Assembly: GCA_024644185.1 (NCBI GenBank)
Contig: JAHELM010000015.1
Coordinates: 1-9,558, forward strand
Direction of reading: 5' to 3'
DNA: 9,558 bases
From: Rhodospirillales bacterium
Lineage (GTDB): Bacteria; Pseudomonadota; Alphaproteobacteria; UBA8366; JADFVY01
The translations under genes and the position numbers were made by a program. Shown here one piece after another: positions 1 to 7,058 of the stretch. Each line of letters begins with the position of its first letter. Position 1 is the first letter of the stretch. Under the pieces are notes generated by a model. That model ran no database searches. It had not been told where the DNA came from and saw only the letters and a list, made by a program, of their open reading frames with translations.

Positions 1-1618
1 TCCCCAGGCTGACGGCGGCGACCACGCCCACCGCATAGGCGGCCAGCGCGGCCTCGTATCCCCGTTGGGCTCGCTGTTGCGCGACCCAGCTTGCGGCGGC
101 CAATTGCAGGGCGGCCAGGATAAGGCCCATCGCCGTCCATTTGAGATTCACCTCGAATCCCTCGATGCGGGCATAGGCGACGGCAAGCGCCGCCACCGGG
201 GCGGCCGCCGAGATGCCGGCCCACAGCCCGGGCCGGGCCGCGCCGCGCAGCAGCGCCAGGCCGCCGATCCCGAACAGCACGGCATAGGCGGACGCCATCC
301 ACGCATAGGGCCGCAGGCCATCCGGGAGGACGGCCTGGATGTCGACCTCGCCCGGCCATGCGGGCAGCGGTCGGCCGATCAGGGCCAGCACCCCGACGAC
401 CGCGGCGGCGATGGCCAGCGCATCGTAGGTCTCGTCCCGCCGGCCCGCCCCCGCGACGACCGCGGCCAGCAGAATGCCGGTCAGCAGGACGCCGGTGCCG
501 AATCCGTCGGCCAGGGCCAGCATGATCCATAGCGCCAGCATCGCCCCGCAGGCGACCCAGGCCAGGATGGCCGGCAACGGCATGTTGGCGAACAGGTCGG
601 GTGGAACCAGCGGTGTCCGGTGTGGCCTCCAGCCGGACGGGACGTAGAGGAACAGGACGGCGGTGACCGCAAGATAAAGACCCACGGCCACGGCGCCCAG
701 CTCGGCCTGTGTCTCGGTCATCCACAGCACCGGCCAGATCGCCGCGCCGGCGAGCGTTCCCCAGGCCAGCCAGGTCCAGCCCTTGTAGCGCAGCACACCC
801 AGGGCGGCCGCGTTTACCGCGATCAGATAGGGAAACAGGCCCCAGGCCGAAGGATGTCCGGTCTGCACCAGGATCGGCACCAGAAAGCCGCCAAGAATGC
901 CGAGCGCGGCGACGAACGGGCCATGCAGCAGCGCCAGCCCCATCGCCGCAACCCAAACCGCGCCAAGCAGCGCGAAGGCGGGCACGGGCGGCAACAGGTC
1001 GTAGAGCCCGTAGGCGGCATAAACGCTGATAAACAGGGCGGAGACGCCGCCGCCGACCATGGCCGGGGGAATTCGCGACGGTTCGATCAGCGCCGCCGCG
1101 CGTTCAAGGGGGCTGCGCCGCAACCGCTCGCCGCCGCCGATCAGCGTCAGGCCGATGACCGCGCCCAGCACGCAGCGCACCGTGGGGTCCATCCAGCCCA
1201 TCTCGACCGAATAGCGAACCAGGAACACGGCGGCCAGCGCCGCGCAAATGCCCCCCAGCCAGACCATCCAGCGGGTGGCCAGATCTTCCTCCCAGGTCTT
1301 GCGCCTGGCAGGCGCGGCGGGCGGGGCCGCAGCCGGTTTCGGCACCGGCGGAACCGGCGGCCCATCTGCCCGTATTTCCGCGGGGGGCGACGTCACCCGC
1401 TCGGGTATCGCCGGGGCTGCTTTCGGACGTTCTTCCCCCGGCGACGCGCCGGCCTCGCCAAGGCGGTCAAGCCGGGTTTCCAGATCCGCGATTTTTCGCG
1501 CCAGTCGCGCGATGTCGTGGCGCATGTCGCCGCTGCGCACGAAGGCCGCGATGGCCAGTGCCGGCGCGACGATCAGCACGAATCCGCCGACGATCACGGC
1601 AACGAAAAGGAAATCCAT
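1..1618 (-). CDS. DUF2339 family multi-pass membrane protein (C-terminus cut by window edge)
   Basis: I translated the minus strand from the ATG at 1618 and found it open for 539 codons to the left edge, so the C-terminal part is missing (inferred a few hundred residues, as full-length members are much longer). Residues 1-27 are a hydrophobic membrane anchor. Residues 28-58 are charged and heptad-like (probable coiled coil) and about 59-105 form a Pro/Ala-rich linker. From residue 109 a conserved-looking block, WEEDLATRWMVWLGGICAAL, begins a long series of hydrophobic helices, and residues 238-254 carry ALGILGGFLVPILVQTG. Both blocks are characteristic of the DUF2339 family as I know it. A GGGGG stretch lies about 8 bases before the ATG as a possible ribosome binding site. 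The biochemical role of the family is not established; an inner-membrane structural or transport role is a guess. The gene is divergent from the DoeA-like gene. Confidence in the family is high, in any function low. Confidence 0.88.
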   Translation of the reverse strand, partial: MDFLFVAVIVGGFVLIVAPALAIAAFVRSGDMRHDIARLARKIADLETRLDRLGEAGASPGEERPKAAPAIPERVTSPPAEIRADGPPVPPVPKPAAAPPAAPARRKTWEEDLATRWMVWLGGICAALAAVFLVRYSVEMGWMDPTVRCVLGAVIGLTLIGGGERLRRSPLERAAALIEPSRIPPAMVGGGVSALFISVYAAYGLYDLLPPVPAFALLGAVWVAAMGLALLHGPFVAALGILGGFLVPILVQTGHPSAWGLFPYLIAVNAAALGVLRYKGWTWLAWGTLAGAAIWPVLWMTETQAELGAVAVGLYLAVTAVLFLYVPSGWRPHRTPLVPPDLFANMPLPAILAWVACGAMLALWIMLALADGFGTGVLLTGILLAAVVAGAGRRDETYDALAIAAAVVGVLALIGRPLPAWPGEVDIQAVLPDGLRPYAWMASAYAVLFGIGGLALLRGAARPGLWAGISAAAPVAALAVAYARIEGFEVNLKWTAMGLILAALQLAAASWVAQQRAQRGYEAALAAYAVGVVAAVSLG

Positions 1619-1681
1619 GTGCAGGCCCCCAGAGCGTATGCGCCAAGCGAACGGTATCGCCACAGTGTGCGACCGTAATAT

Positions 1682-1705
1682 GAAATGCAAAGTAAACAGC
1701 ATTTC
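1682..1705. promoter_or_regulatory. 24-bp dyad in the DUF2339/doeA-like divergent intergenic region
   Basis: GAAATGC (1682-1688) and GCATTTC (1699-1705) are a perfect 7-bp inverted repeat with a 10-base spacer, aaagtaaaca. The arms and spacer form an AT-rich island inside otherwise very GC-rich DNA, in the 224-bp gap between two divergently transcribed genes. Arm centres lie 17 bases apart, so this could be an operator bound by a dimeric regulator or part of a promoter. I could not assign a regulator family. A 7-bp dyad can occur by chance. Confidence 0.35.
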
Positions 1706-1842
1706 CGCCCCGCATTGCCTCTGGACCGCGGCGGGCGGTAATGCCACTCTCTTTGCCGTCGTCGCGATCTTAGCGATTTGGCAACCGGGCGTCCGTAGGA
1801 TCGGCGGCGCGCCGGAAATGGCACGGCAGGGCAAGGGGCGAC

Positions 1843-3015
1843 ATGCAGGCCTTCGACAGGGAAGAATATCTCGCGCGGATCGAGAACACCAAACTGCGGA
1901 TGATGCAGTTCGGTCTGGACGTGCTGCTGGTCTGCGATCCGGCCAACATGAATTATCTGACCGGGTATGACGGCTGGTCGTTCTATACGCCGCAGGCGGT
2001 CGTCGTTGCCCTGGCGCAGGATGAGCCGATCTGCATCGTTCGCGGCATCGATCGCAATGGCGCCCGCGTCACCACCTTCCTCGACGACGCGAACATCATC
2101 GGCTATCCCGACGACTATGTGCAGAACAAGCGCAAGCATCCGATGGATTACGTCGCCGAGATGCTGGAATCGCGGGGGCTGGGCCGGGGCGCGATCGGGC
2201 TGGAGATGGATGCCTATTATTTCACGGCGGCCGGCGCCGAGGCGCTGCACCAGAGCCTGCCGAACGCCACCTTCAAGAACGCCTATACGCTGGTCAACTG
2301 GATCCGCATGATCAAGTCGCCGCGCGAACTGGACTATATGCGCCAGGCGGCACGCATCCTCGAAACGGCCATGGGCGTCGCCATCGACGCGGTGCGGCCC
2401 GGCGTGCGCCAATGCGACGCGGTGGCGAAGATCATGGCGGCGCAGGCGTCGGGCACCGCGGAATACGGCGGCGACTACGCGTCGATCGTGCCTTTGCTGC
2501 CGACCGGGATCGGCACCTCGACGCCGCATCTGACCTGGTCGGACCAGCCCTTCGCGACGGGCGAGGCGACGATCCTGGAACTGGCGGGTTGCCGTCGGCG
2601 CTATCACTGTCCGCAGACTCGCACCGTGTTTCTGGGCAAGCCGCCTCAGAAGCTGGTCGACGCCGGCAAGGTGGTGGTCGAGGGCATCGAGACGGTGCTG
2701 GCGACCATGCGCCCGGGATTTACCTGCGAAGAGGTCGAGCAGATCTGGCGAAAGGTTATCGCCAGGGCCGGGATCGTCCAGGAATCGCGTTGCGGCTATT
2801 CGGTCGGTCTGAACTATCCGCCGGATTGGGGCGAGCACACGATCAGCCTGCGGCCGGGCGACAAGACGGTGCTGCAGCCGGACATGACGATCCATTTCAT
2901 GCCGGGCATCTGGCAGGATGACTGGGGCGTCGGAATCAGCGAATGCATCCATCTGACCGAAACCGGCGCGGTGGCGCTGGCCGATACGCCGCGCCGGCTG
3001 ATCGTCAAGGATTAG
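1843..3015 (+). CDS. doeA: Ectoine hydrolase-like protein (creatinase/M24 fold, DoeA/EutD type)
   Basis: The 390-residue protein has an N-terminal creatinase-like domain (about 1-155) and a C-terminal pita-bread M24 domain (about 160-390). As I recall DoeA/EutD, it shares several blocks: DPANMNYLTGYDGWSFY (32-48), GYPDDYVQ (87-94), HPMDYV (99-104), GGDYASIVPLLPTG (209-222), CRRRYHCPQTRTVFLGKP (250-267) and YPPDWGEHTISLRPGD (325-340). DoeA/EutD opens the ectoine ring to N-acetyl-diaminobutyrate, the first step in using ectoine as carbon and nitrogen source. E246 in ILELAG sits where the DoeA catalytic glutamate is expected. The usual M24 metal ligands seem largely replaced, for example H255 where an aspartate is typical and M353 where a glutamate is typical, which suits a metal-independent hydrolase. 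AAGGGG lies just upstream of the ATG as ribosome binding site. No deacetylase doeB, transaminase, regulator or ectoine transporter is adjacent. The safe alternative is an M24/Xaa-Pro-peptidase-family hydrolase with another cyclic or amide substrate. Confidence 0.85.
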   Translation: MQAFDREEYLARIENTKLRMMQFGLDVLLVCDPANMNYLTGYDGWSFYTPQAVVVALAQDEPICIVRGIDRNGARVTTFLDDANIIGYPDDYVQNKRKHPMDYVAEMLESRGLGRGAIGLEMDAYYFTAAGAEALHQSLPNATFKNAYTLVNWIRMIKSPRELDYMRQAARILETAMGVAIDAVRPGVRQCDAVAKIMAAQASGTAEYGGDYASIVPLLPTGIGTSTPHLTWSDQPFATGEATILELAGCRRRYHCPQTRTVFLGKPPQKLVDAGKVVVEGIETVLATMRPGFTCEEVEQIWRKVIARAGIVQESRCGYSVGLNYPPDWGEHTISLRPGDKTVLQPDMTIHFMPGIWQDDWGVGISECIHLTETGAVALADTPRRLIVKD

Positions 3016-3035
3016 CCGGCCCGCCACTCGCCGTT

Positions 3036-3065
3036 TCGGATGCGCAAGATTTGCCTAAAATCCGA
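3036..3065. terminator. Possible bidirectional terminator hairpin between convergent genes
   Basis: TCGGAT (3036-3041) pairs with ATCCGA (3060-3065), and inside it GCAA (3044-3047) pairs with TTGC (3051-3054) around a three-base loop. This gives an imperfect hairpin between the stop codons of the DoeA-like gene and gpt, which converge here 70 bases apart. No clear T-tract follows on either strand, so a classical intrinsic terminator is not demonstrated. The placement is the best argument for it. Confidence 0.3.
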
Positions 3066-3085
3066 GTAGACGCGGTTGGGCGCCG

Positions 3086-3565
3086 TTATTTCGCGTCGCG
3101 GTGGGAAATCGGCTTGGCATAGGCCAGTTCGACATCCCACGGAAACAGGATCCAGGTATCCTGGCTGACCTCGGTGATGAAGGTGTCGACCATCGGTCGG
3201 CCGGCGGGCTTGGCATAGATCGTCGCGAAATGCGCCTTCGGCAGCATGTCGCGCACCACCTTGGCCGTGGTGCCGGTATCGACCAGGTCGTCGACGATCA
3301 GCAGCCCCTCGCCATCGCCCGCGACGCCCTTCAGCACGCTGGCCTTGCCCTTGTCCTTGTGCTCGTAGGTGGCGATACAGACCGTGTCGACCAGCCGCAG
3401 ATCAAGCTCGCGGGCGACGATCGCCGCCGGCACCAGGCCGCCGCGGGTGATCGCGACGATGCCCTTGAACGGCCCCTTGCCGTGCAACCGCCAGGCCAGC
3501 GCCCTTGCGTGCCTGTGCAACTCGTCCCAGGAGACGGGGAATTCCATGGTCTGGCTGTCGCTCAT
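3086..3565 (-). CDS. gpt: Xanthine-guanine phosphoribosyltransferase
   Basis: The 159-residue product is very similar along its length to what I recall of E. coli Gpt (152 residues). It has ITRGGLVPAAIVAREL (39-54), the PRPP-binding motif LLIVDDLVDTGTTAK (88-102, acidic pair D92-D93), KAHFATIYAKPAGRP (110-124) and QDTWILFPWD (135-144). The enzyme moves a phosphoribosyl group from PRPP to xanthine or guanine (hypoxanthine less well) for cytosolic purine salvage. I start it at the ATG at 3565: the frame is open further upstream to 3751, but that extra 62-residue stretch has no resemblance to the family and would run across the promoter region of the divergent protease gene. GGA lies about 9 bases before the chosen start as a weak ribosome binding site. 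An internal Met at residue 7 is an alternative start but has no good Shine-Dalgarno. The gene is monocistronic, convergent with the DoeA-like gene. Confidence 0.95.
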   Translation of the reverse strand: MSDSQTMEFPVSWDELHRHARALAWRLHGKGPFKGIVAITRGGLVPAAIVARELDLRLVDTVCIATYEHKDKGKASVLKGVAGDGEGLLIVDDLVDTGTTAKVVRDMLPKAHFATIYAKPAGRPMVDTFITEVSQDTWILFPWDVELAYAKPISHRDAK

Positions 3566-3599
3566 GGGGGCGGTTCCGTGGCTGTTGGGACAATCGACT

Positions 3600-3628
3600 G
3601 GTTCTATCGGAACCGGTGCCGCGCGGCA
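3600..3628. promoter_or_regulatory. Adjacent dyads GGTTC-N5-GAACC and TGCCGCGCGGCA
   Basis: GGTTC (3600-3604) and GAACC (3610-3614) form a 5-bp inverted repeat with a five-base spacer, directly followed by the perfect 12-bp palindrome TGCCGCGCGGCA (3617-3628). GGTTCC/GGAACC also occurs at 3572-3577 and 3638-3643, so the hexamer appears three times in about 70 bases. The elements coincide with the putative gpt promoter. They may be operator sites, but short GC-rich palindromes are common in this genome's base composition. Confidence 0.3.
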
Positions 3629-3629
3629 A
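3601..3629 (-). promoter_or_regulatory. Candidate sigma-70-type promoter of gpt
   Basis: Read on the minus strand, TTGCCG (3629-3624) and TAGAAC (3606-3601) are separated by exactly 17 bases, each matching four of six positions of the TTGACA/TATAAT consensus. Transcription would begin near 3594, giving a leader of roughly 30 bases before the gpt ATG at 3565. The -35 element overlaps a 12-bp palindrome and the -10 element lies inside a GGTTC/GAACC dyad, so a bound regulator there could block it. This is a consensus match by eye only. Confidence 0.4.
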
Positions 3630-3683
3630 CAGGGCGTGGAACCAGGACCGGCCAGTTGAAGTCCGGGCGTTTGGATTTCGCTC

Positions 3684-3699
3684 AAATCGTTAACGATTT
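3684..3699. promoter_or_regulatory. Perfect 16-bp palindrome AAATCGTTAACGATTT
   Basis: The sequence is identical to its own reverse complement over all 16 bases, is AT-rich in a GC-rich surround, and sits 63 bases before the start of the S8 protease gene and 118 bases before the gpt start. A symmetric spacer-less AT-rich palindrome in a divergent intergenic region is a typical shape for an operator of a dimeric repressor or activator. It contains GTTAAC, but not the TTAA-N7-TTAA arrangement of CtrA sites, so I do not assign it to CtrA. The regulator is unknown. Confidence 0.5.
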
Positions 3700-3707
3700 C
3701 GTCTGTT

Positions 3708-3724
3708 CCATCATGCGATGATGG
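3708..3724. promoter_or_regulatory. Inverted repeat CCATCAT-GCG-ATGATGG upstream of the S8 protease
   Basis: Perfect 7-bp arms at 3708-3714 and 3718-3724 flank a three-base centre, only eight bases after the 16-bp palindrome. A weaker TGCAT/ATGCA pair follows at 3726-3730 and 3740-3744. In DNA this could be an operator; in RNA it could be a short hairpin in the 5' leader of the protease mRNA just before the ribosome binding site AAGGA (3751-3755). Which, if either, cannot be decided from the sequence. Confidence 0.4.
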
Positions 3725-3762
3725 TTGCATGATCCTGCTATGCAGAAGCAAAGGACCTTCCG

Positions 3763-6093
3763 ATGCGTCGTGCCCTTGAGGTGTCTGTTTTCCTGGCGCT
3801 CACAGCCGTTCTGGCCGCGGGTTGCACCGGTGGGACCCGCGCGACCGGCGGGACGGCCCCCAATCCCATTACGGGCGGTGGCGGCCTGATCCTGCCCGAC
3901 CCTCTGGCGACGGCTCAACCCGCGACCAACTTCCTCACGGCCGAATTCAGCCGGTGCTATACGGCGACCTCGGGCGCCACCTATTGTGCCTACGGGCTGG
4001 GCCAGATCGGCGCGGAATACGCCTATGCCAAGGGTGCCTATGGCGGTGGTGTCACGGTTGCGGTCATCGACACCGGAATCGATCCGACACATCCCGAGTT
4101 GGCTGCAAATATCTCGCCCGACAGTATCGATATCGTGCGTGGCGGCACGCTGACCGATTTGAACGGCCACGGCACGCACGTTTCCGGGATCATCGGCGCG
4201 GTGAAGAACGGGGCGGAGACCCACGGGGTCGCGTTCAATGCCACGATTCTGGCGATCCGGGCGGACAGCATGTTTACCGATCCGACCTGCGTACCGGCGG
4301 GAAGCGCGTGCAAGCTGGGGTTTTCCGACGCGGATCTCGCGAATGCCCTGATCTATGCCGCCGGTCGCGCGCATGTCATCAATATGAGCCTGGGTGGCCC
4401 GAGTCCCGTCAGCGCCGCATTCGTCGCCGCGCTCGAGAACGCCGCCGCGGCCGGCGCCATCATTGTGATGGCCACTGGCAATGACGGTGCCGCGAACCCA
4501 TCCTGGCCGGCCGCGTATGCCGGCGATGCAACGGTAAATGCCAGCGGTCAACTGATCGCGGTGGCCGCGGTCGACTCCACCGGCACCATCGCGATCTTTT
4601 CGAACCAGTGCGGTTCGGCGATGAATTATTGTCTGGTCGCGCCCGGCGTTGACATCGTCTCCACGGTGCCCGGAGGGATGGCCGTCATGAGCGGCACGTC
4701 GCAGGCAACCCCGTTCGTGTCCGGGGCGGCGGCCCTGTTGGTGCAGGCGTTCCCGTCTTTAACCCCGGCTCAAGTCGTGCAGATCCTGCTCACGACAGCC
4801 ACGGATCTTGGCGCGGCTGGCGTGGATGCCGTTTACGGCCACGGCCTGCTCAACCTTAACGCCGCGATGTTGCCGGTCGGTACCGTTGTCATTCCGCTGT
4901 CGGGGTCGGCGTCGGCGGGCGGCGCCGCCCTGAATGGCACGATGCTGGTTTTCGGTGGAGCGTTTGGCGATGCGCTGGCCGGCAATGTCCTGCTGACACA
5001 GGCCTTCGCGCTGGACAGCTTCGACCGGCCCTATCTGGCGGGGCTCGATACCCGGGTCGTGCGGCCGGGGCGCGGCTTCGGGCTCGCTGCCCTGGACATG
5101 ACCGGCGGTGTCCGGACGGTCGAAACGGCGCTGCCCTTCGGCATGTCGCTGACGGCCGGCGTGCCGGAAGCCGACGGTACGAATCCACTATGGGACGACA
5201 AGGAAGAGCCGCTGGTCGCGCCGCAAGGTCTCAGCCTGTCAGGCGGACTGGGCGATGCCTCCGAATTCAGCCTCGGCATGGACGTAACGCCGGAACAGCA
5301 GCTGGGCGGTATCGCCGCCACGGACGAGGCCGGACTCTACTGGATGGCGGGCGATCTCCTGTCGCCGCAATACGCGCTGGTCGGTGCGGGTAACGGGTTT
5401 TCGTTCAGCAGCGATCTCGGCGACCGGGGGCGGCTCTCGCTTGGTCTGGTCGATCAGAGCGGAACCGGCGACGGCTCCGGCGGCGATGCGCGGATCGGTG
5501 AGATTGCGCTGGACTGGCGGATCGGTGATTCCGGGGCGCTGCGGGCCAGCCTCGACCTGATCGACGAAGCCGGCGGGTTTCTTGGCAGCGATACGACGGG
5601 CGCCTTCTCCGTCGACAGGACGGTCAGCCAGTCCTACGGGCTGGGTGGCAGCATGCCGCTCGGCGGCGGGGTATCGTTGCTGGCCAATTATACAATCGCA
5701 CTGGCGACGGTCGCGCCCGGCGCGGCAAGTCTGTTGAGCGACTGGAGCGACATGACGGCTGACGCTTACGGTGTCGGCATCAGCCGGACCGGCGTGTTCA
5801 GCGATACCGACAGCCTCGGACTGCTGGTCGGCCAGCCCCTGCGCATCCGCGCGGGCGAGGCAACGCTGACCGCCCCGGTCGGCTATACGCTGGACAAGAC
5901 CGTGATCCAGCAGTCCGGACGCGTCTCCCTGGTGCCGAGCGGCCGCGAGATCGATCTGCAACTGGCCTATCGCGCTTCGCTGGGTCCGGCTGCCGGCCTG
6001 TCCACCTGGCTGATGATGCAGACCGAGCCGGGCAATATCGCCGATGCACCGCCTGCCTATGGCGTCGGGCTTCGATTCCAGGCCGGGTTCTGA
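3763..6093 (+). CDS. S8 subtilisin-like serine protease lipoprotein with C-terminal beta-barrel-like domain
   Basis: The 776-residue product starts with a lipoprotein signal: basic n-region, hydrophobic stretch 8-19, and VLAAGC with the lipidation cysteine at C21. Residue +2 is Thr, not Asp, compatible with outer-membrane sorting. A flexible Gly/Pro-rich stretch to about 50 leads to the peptidase domain (about 77-370). The full triad is visible: D103 in VAVIDTGID, H136 in NGHGTHVSG and S313 in SGTSQATPF, with oxyanion N240 in ATGND. Six further cysteines form three close pairs (65/75, 176/183, 283/290), probable disulfides. Residues 395-776 contain no protease motifs. They show alternating hydrophobic/polar strands rich in Gly, Ser and Thr, a motif LDSFDRPYLAGLD (417-429) like that before the barrel in S8 autotransporters, and end in GLRFQAGF with a terminal phenylalanine, a signature of outer-membrane barrels. 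I infer a surface or outer-membrane-anchored protease of NalP/SphB1-like plan. AAGGA is spaced seven bases before the ATG. It is shorter than typical S8 autotransporters. Confidence 0.9.
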   Translation: MRRALEVSVFLALTAVLAAGCTGGTRATGGTAPNPITGGGGLILPDPLATAQPATNFLTAEFSRCYTATSGATYCAYGLGQIGAEYAYAKGAYGGGVTVAVIDTGIDPTHPELAANISPDSIDIVRGGTLTDLNGHGTHVSGIIGAVKNGAETHGVAFNATILAIRADSMFTDPTCVPAGSACKLGFSDADLANALIYAAGRAHVINMSLGGPSPVSAAFVAALENAAAAGAIIVMATGNDGAANPSWPAAYAGDATVNASGQLIAVAAVDSTGTIAIFSNQCGSAMNYCLVAPGVDIVSTVPGGMAVMSGTSQATPFVSGAAALLVQAFPSLTPAQVVQILLTTATDLGAAGVDAVYGHGLLNLNAAMLPVGTVVIPLSGSASAGGAALNGTMLVFGGAFGDALAGNVLLTQAFALDSFDRPYLAGLDTRVVRPGRGFGLAALDMTGGVRTVETALPFGMSLTAGVPEADGTNPLWDDKEEPLVAPQGLSLSGGLGDASEFSLGMDVTPEQQLGGIAATDEAGLYWMAGDLLSPQYALVGAGNGFSFSSDLGDRGRLSLGLVDQSGTGDGSGGDARIGEIALDWRIGDSGALRASLDLIDEAGGFLGSDTTGAFSVDRTVSQSYGLGGSMPLGGGVSLLANYTIALATVAPGAASLLSDWSDMTADAYGVGISRTGVFSDTDSLGLLVGQPLRIRAGEATLTAPVGYTLDKTVIQQSGRVSLVPSGREIDLQLAYRASLGPAAGLSTWLMMQTEPGNIADAPPAYGVGLRFQAGF

Positions 6094-6132
6094 TTGGAAA
6101 TTCCGGGCTTTCCGTCGACAACCGATCGGGCC

Positions 6133-6138
6133 TACTGT
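6133..6138 (+). promoter_or_regulatory. Possible -10 element directly before the DMT transporter start
   Basis: TACTGT fits the minimal TAnnnT shape of a -10 box and ends seven bases before the ATG at 6146. No purine-rich Shine-Dalgarno is present between it and the start codon. If used, transcription would begin at or almost at the ATG, making a leaderless mRNA. The -35 region (about 6109-6114, TTTCCG) is weak, so this remains a suggestion. Confidence 0.25.
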
Positions 6139-6145
6139 CTGCCTC

Positions 6146-7054
6146 ATGCGGGAGGCCCCGATAGTTGAGGATCAGGCCGCGATTCTGCGCGGCCGAAGCC
6201 TCGTCCTCATCTCCGGCCTGGCAATGAGCCTGGGCGGCGTATTCGTGCGCTCCATGGAGACGGCGAACGAGTGGCAGATCCTGCTTTGGCGGTCGCCGGG
6301 CGTGGTCGCGGTGCTGTTGCTGTTCATGGCGGCGCGGGGCGGGGTCGGCACCATCTTCGCCGCGGCGGGTGGCAAGAGCGTTCTGGCCGGGTTGTCGTTG
6401 GCGCTGGGTTCCGCCTGCTACGTCTTCTCGATCACCCATACAACGGTCGCCAACACCCTGTTCATGCTCAGCGCCGGCCCGTTCATCGCGGCGGTTCTGG
6501 GCCGCATTCTGCTGGGCGAGGCCGTGCAGCGCGTGACTTGGGTGGCGATGGCGGGTGCCGCCGCCGGGGTCGCGATCATGGTTGCCGACGGCGTTGCCGG
6601 CGGCGCTTTGTCGGGCAATATCGCCGGACTGGGTGCGGCTGTCGGATTTGCCGGGTTCTCGGTAGCGCTGCGCAGCGGGCGGGGCGCCGATATGTTGCCG
6701 GCGACTTGCCATGCCGGACTGTTCAGCCTGCTGATCGGCATTGTGGCGCAGCTGCTTTCCGGTGGGGGCCTGATGCCGTCGACAGCGGATCTCGGCCTGT
6801 GCCTGACCTACGGCGCCATCGCGGTGGGTGGCGGGTTGATCGTTTTCACCCTGGGCGCCCGGCATGTGCCGGCGGCCGAGGCTTCACTGTTGTCGATGAC
6901 GGAAGTGGTGCTTGGCCCGATCTGGGTCTGGCTGTTCTTCGCCGAGACCCCGAGCCGGGCCACGCTGGCCGGCGGTGCGCTGCTGCTGGCGTCGATAGGA
7001 GTCCGTGCCCTGGACGGCATGCGGCGACGGCGCCCGCCGGTCGGCGCGGTGTGA
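6146..7054 (+). CDS. EamA/DMT-superfamily transporter
   Basis: The 302-residue protein is almost wholly hydrophobic, with about ten membrane helices in two repeats (about 17-146 and 157-288), the usual size and plan of EamA-type drug/metabolite transporters in the inner membrane. The end of repeat 1 reads FSITHTTVANTLFMLSAGPF (94-113) followed by VLGRILLGE, and repeat 2 has the matching RHVPAAEASLLSMTEVVLGP (239-258) followed by WLFFAETPS. These are typical of the family. The C-terminus is positively charged (RRRR, 293-296), fitting a cytoplasmic end. The substrate cannot be read from the sequence; metabolites, amino acids and drugs are all possible. I start it at 6146 because the only upstream in-frame ATGs lie inside the protease gene, and the first helix begins 16 residues after this Met. 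It follows the protease gene by 52 bases but lacks a visible ribosome binding site. Confidence 0.88.
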   Translation: MREAPIVEDQAAILRGRSLVLISGLAMSLGGVFVRSMETANEWQILLWRSPGVVAVLLLFMAARGGVGTIFAAAGGKSVLAGLSLALGSACYVFSITHTTVANTLFMLSAGPFIAAVLGRILLGEAVQRVTWVAMAGAAAGVAIMVADGVAGGALSGNIAGLGAAVGFAGFSVALRSGRGADMLPATCHAGLFSLLIGIVAQLLSGGGLMPSTADLGLCLTYGAIAVGGGLIVFTLGARHVPAAEASLLSMTEVVLGPIWVWLFFAETPSRATLAGGALLLASIGVRALDGMRRRRPPVGAV

Positions 7055-7058
7055 AGCG

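Noticed and set aside
620..1678. 352-residue plus-strand frame opposite the DUF2339 gene
   Set aside because: The product is very rich in Arg, Gln and Gly without family features. The minus strand reads as a coherent membrane protein.
1843..3015. Calling the M24-fold protein an Xaa-Pro aminopeptidase
   Set aside because: The expected metal-binding Asp/His/Glu residues do not appear in their usual places, and the blocks resemble DoeA/EutD instead.
1594..3027. 477-residue minus-strand reading frame opposite the DoeA-like gene
   Set aside because: Its product is Arg/His/Asp-rich with no recognisable domain, while the plus strand encodes a clear enzyme over the same bases. Long antisense frames are expected at this GC content.
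3566..3751. N-terminal extension of gpt to the upstream ATG at 3751
   Set aside because: The 62 extra residues are unlike the Gpt family and would cover the divergent promoter region. The ATG at 3565 gives the expected length.
5239..6147. 302-residue minus-strand frame opposite the C-terminal half of the protease, and a second one at 5798-6865
   Set aside because: Both are low-complexity Arg/Gln/Ala-rich shadows lying across well-supported plus-strand genes.
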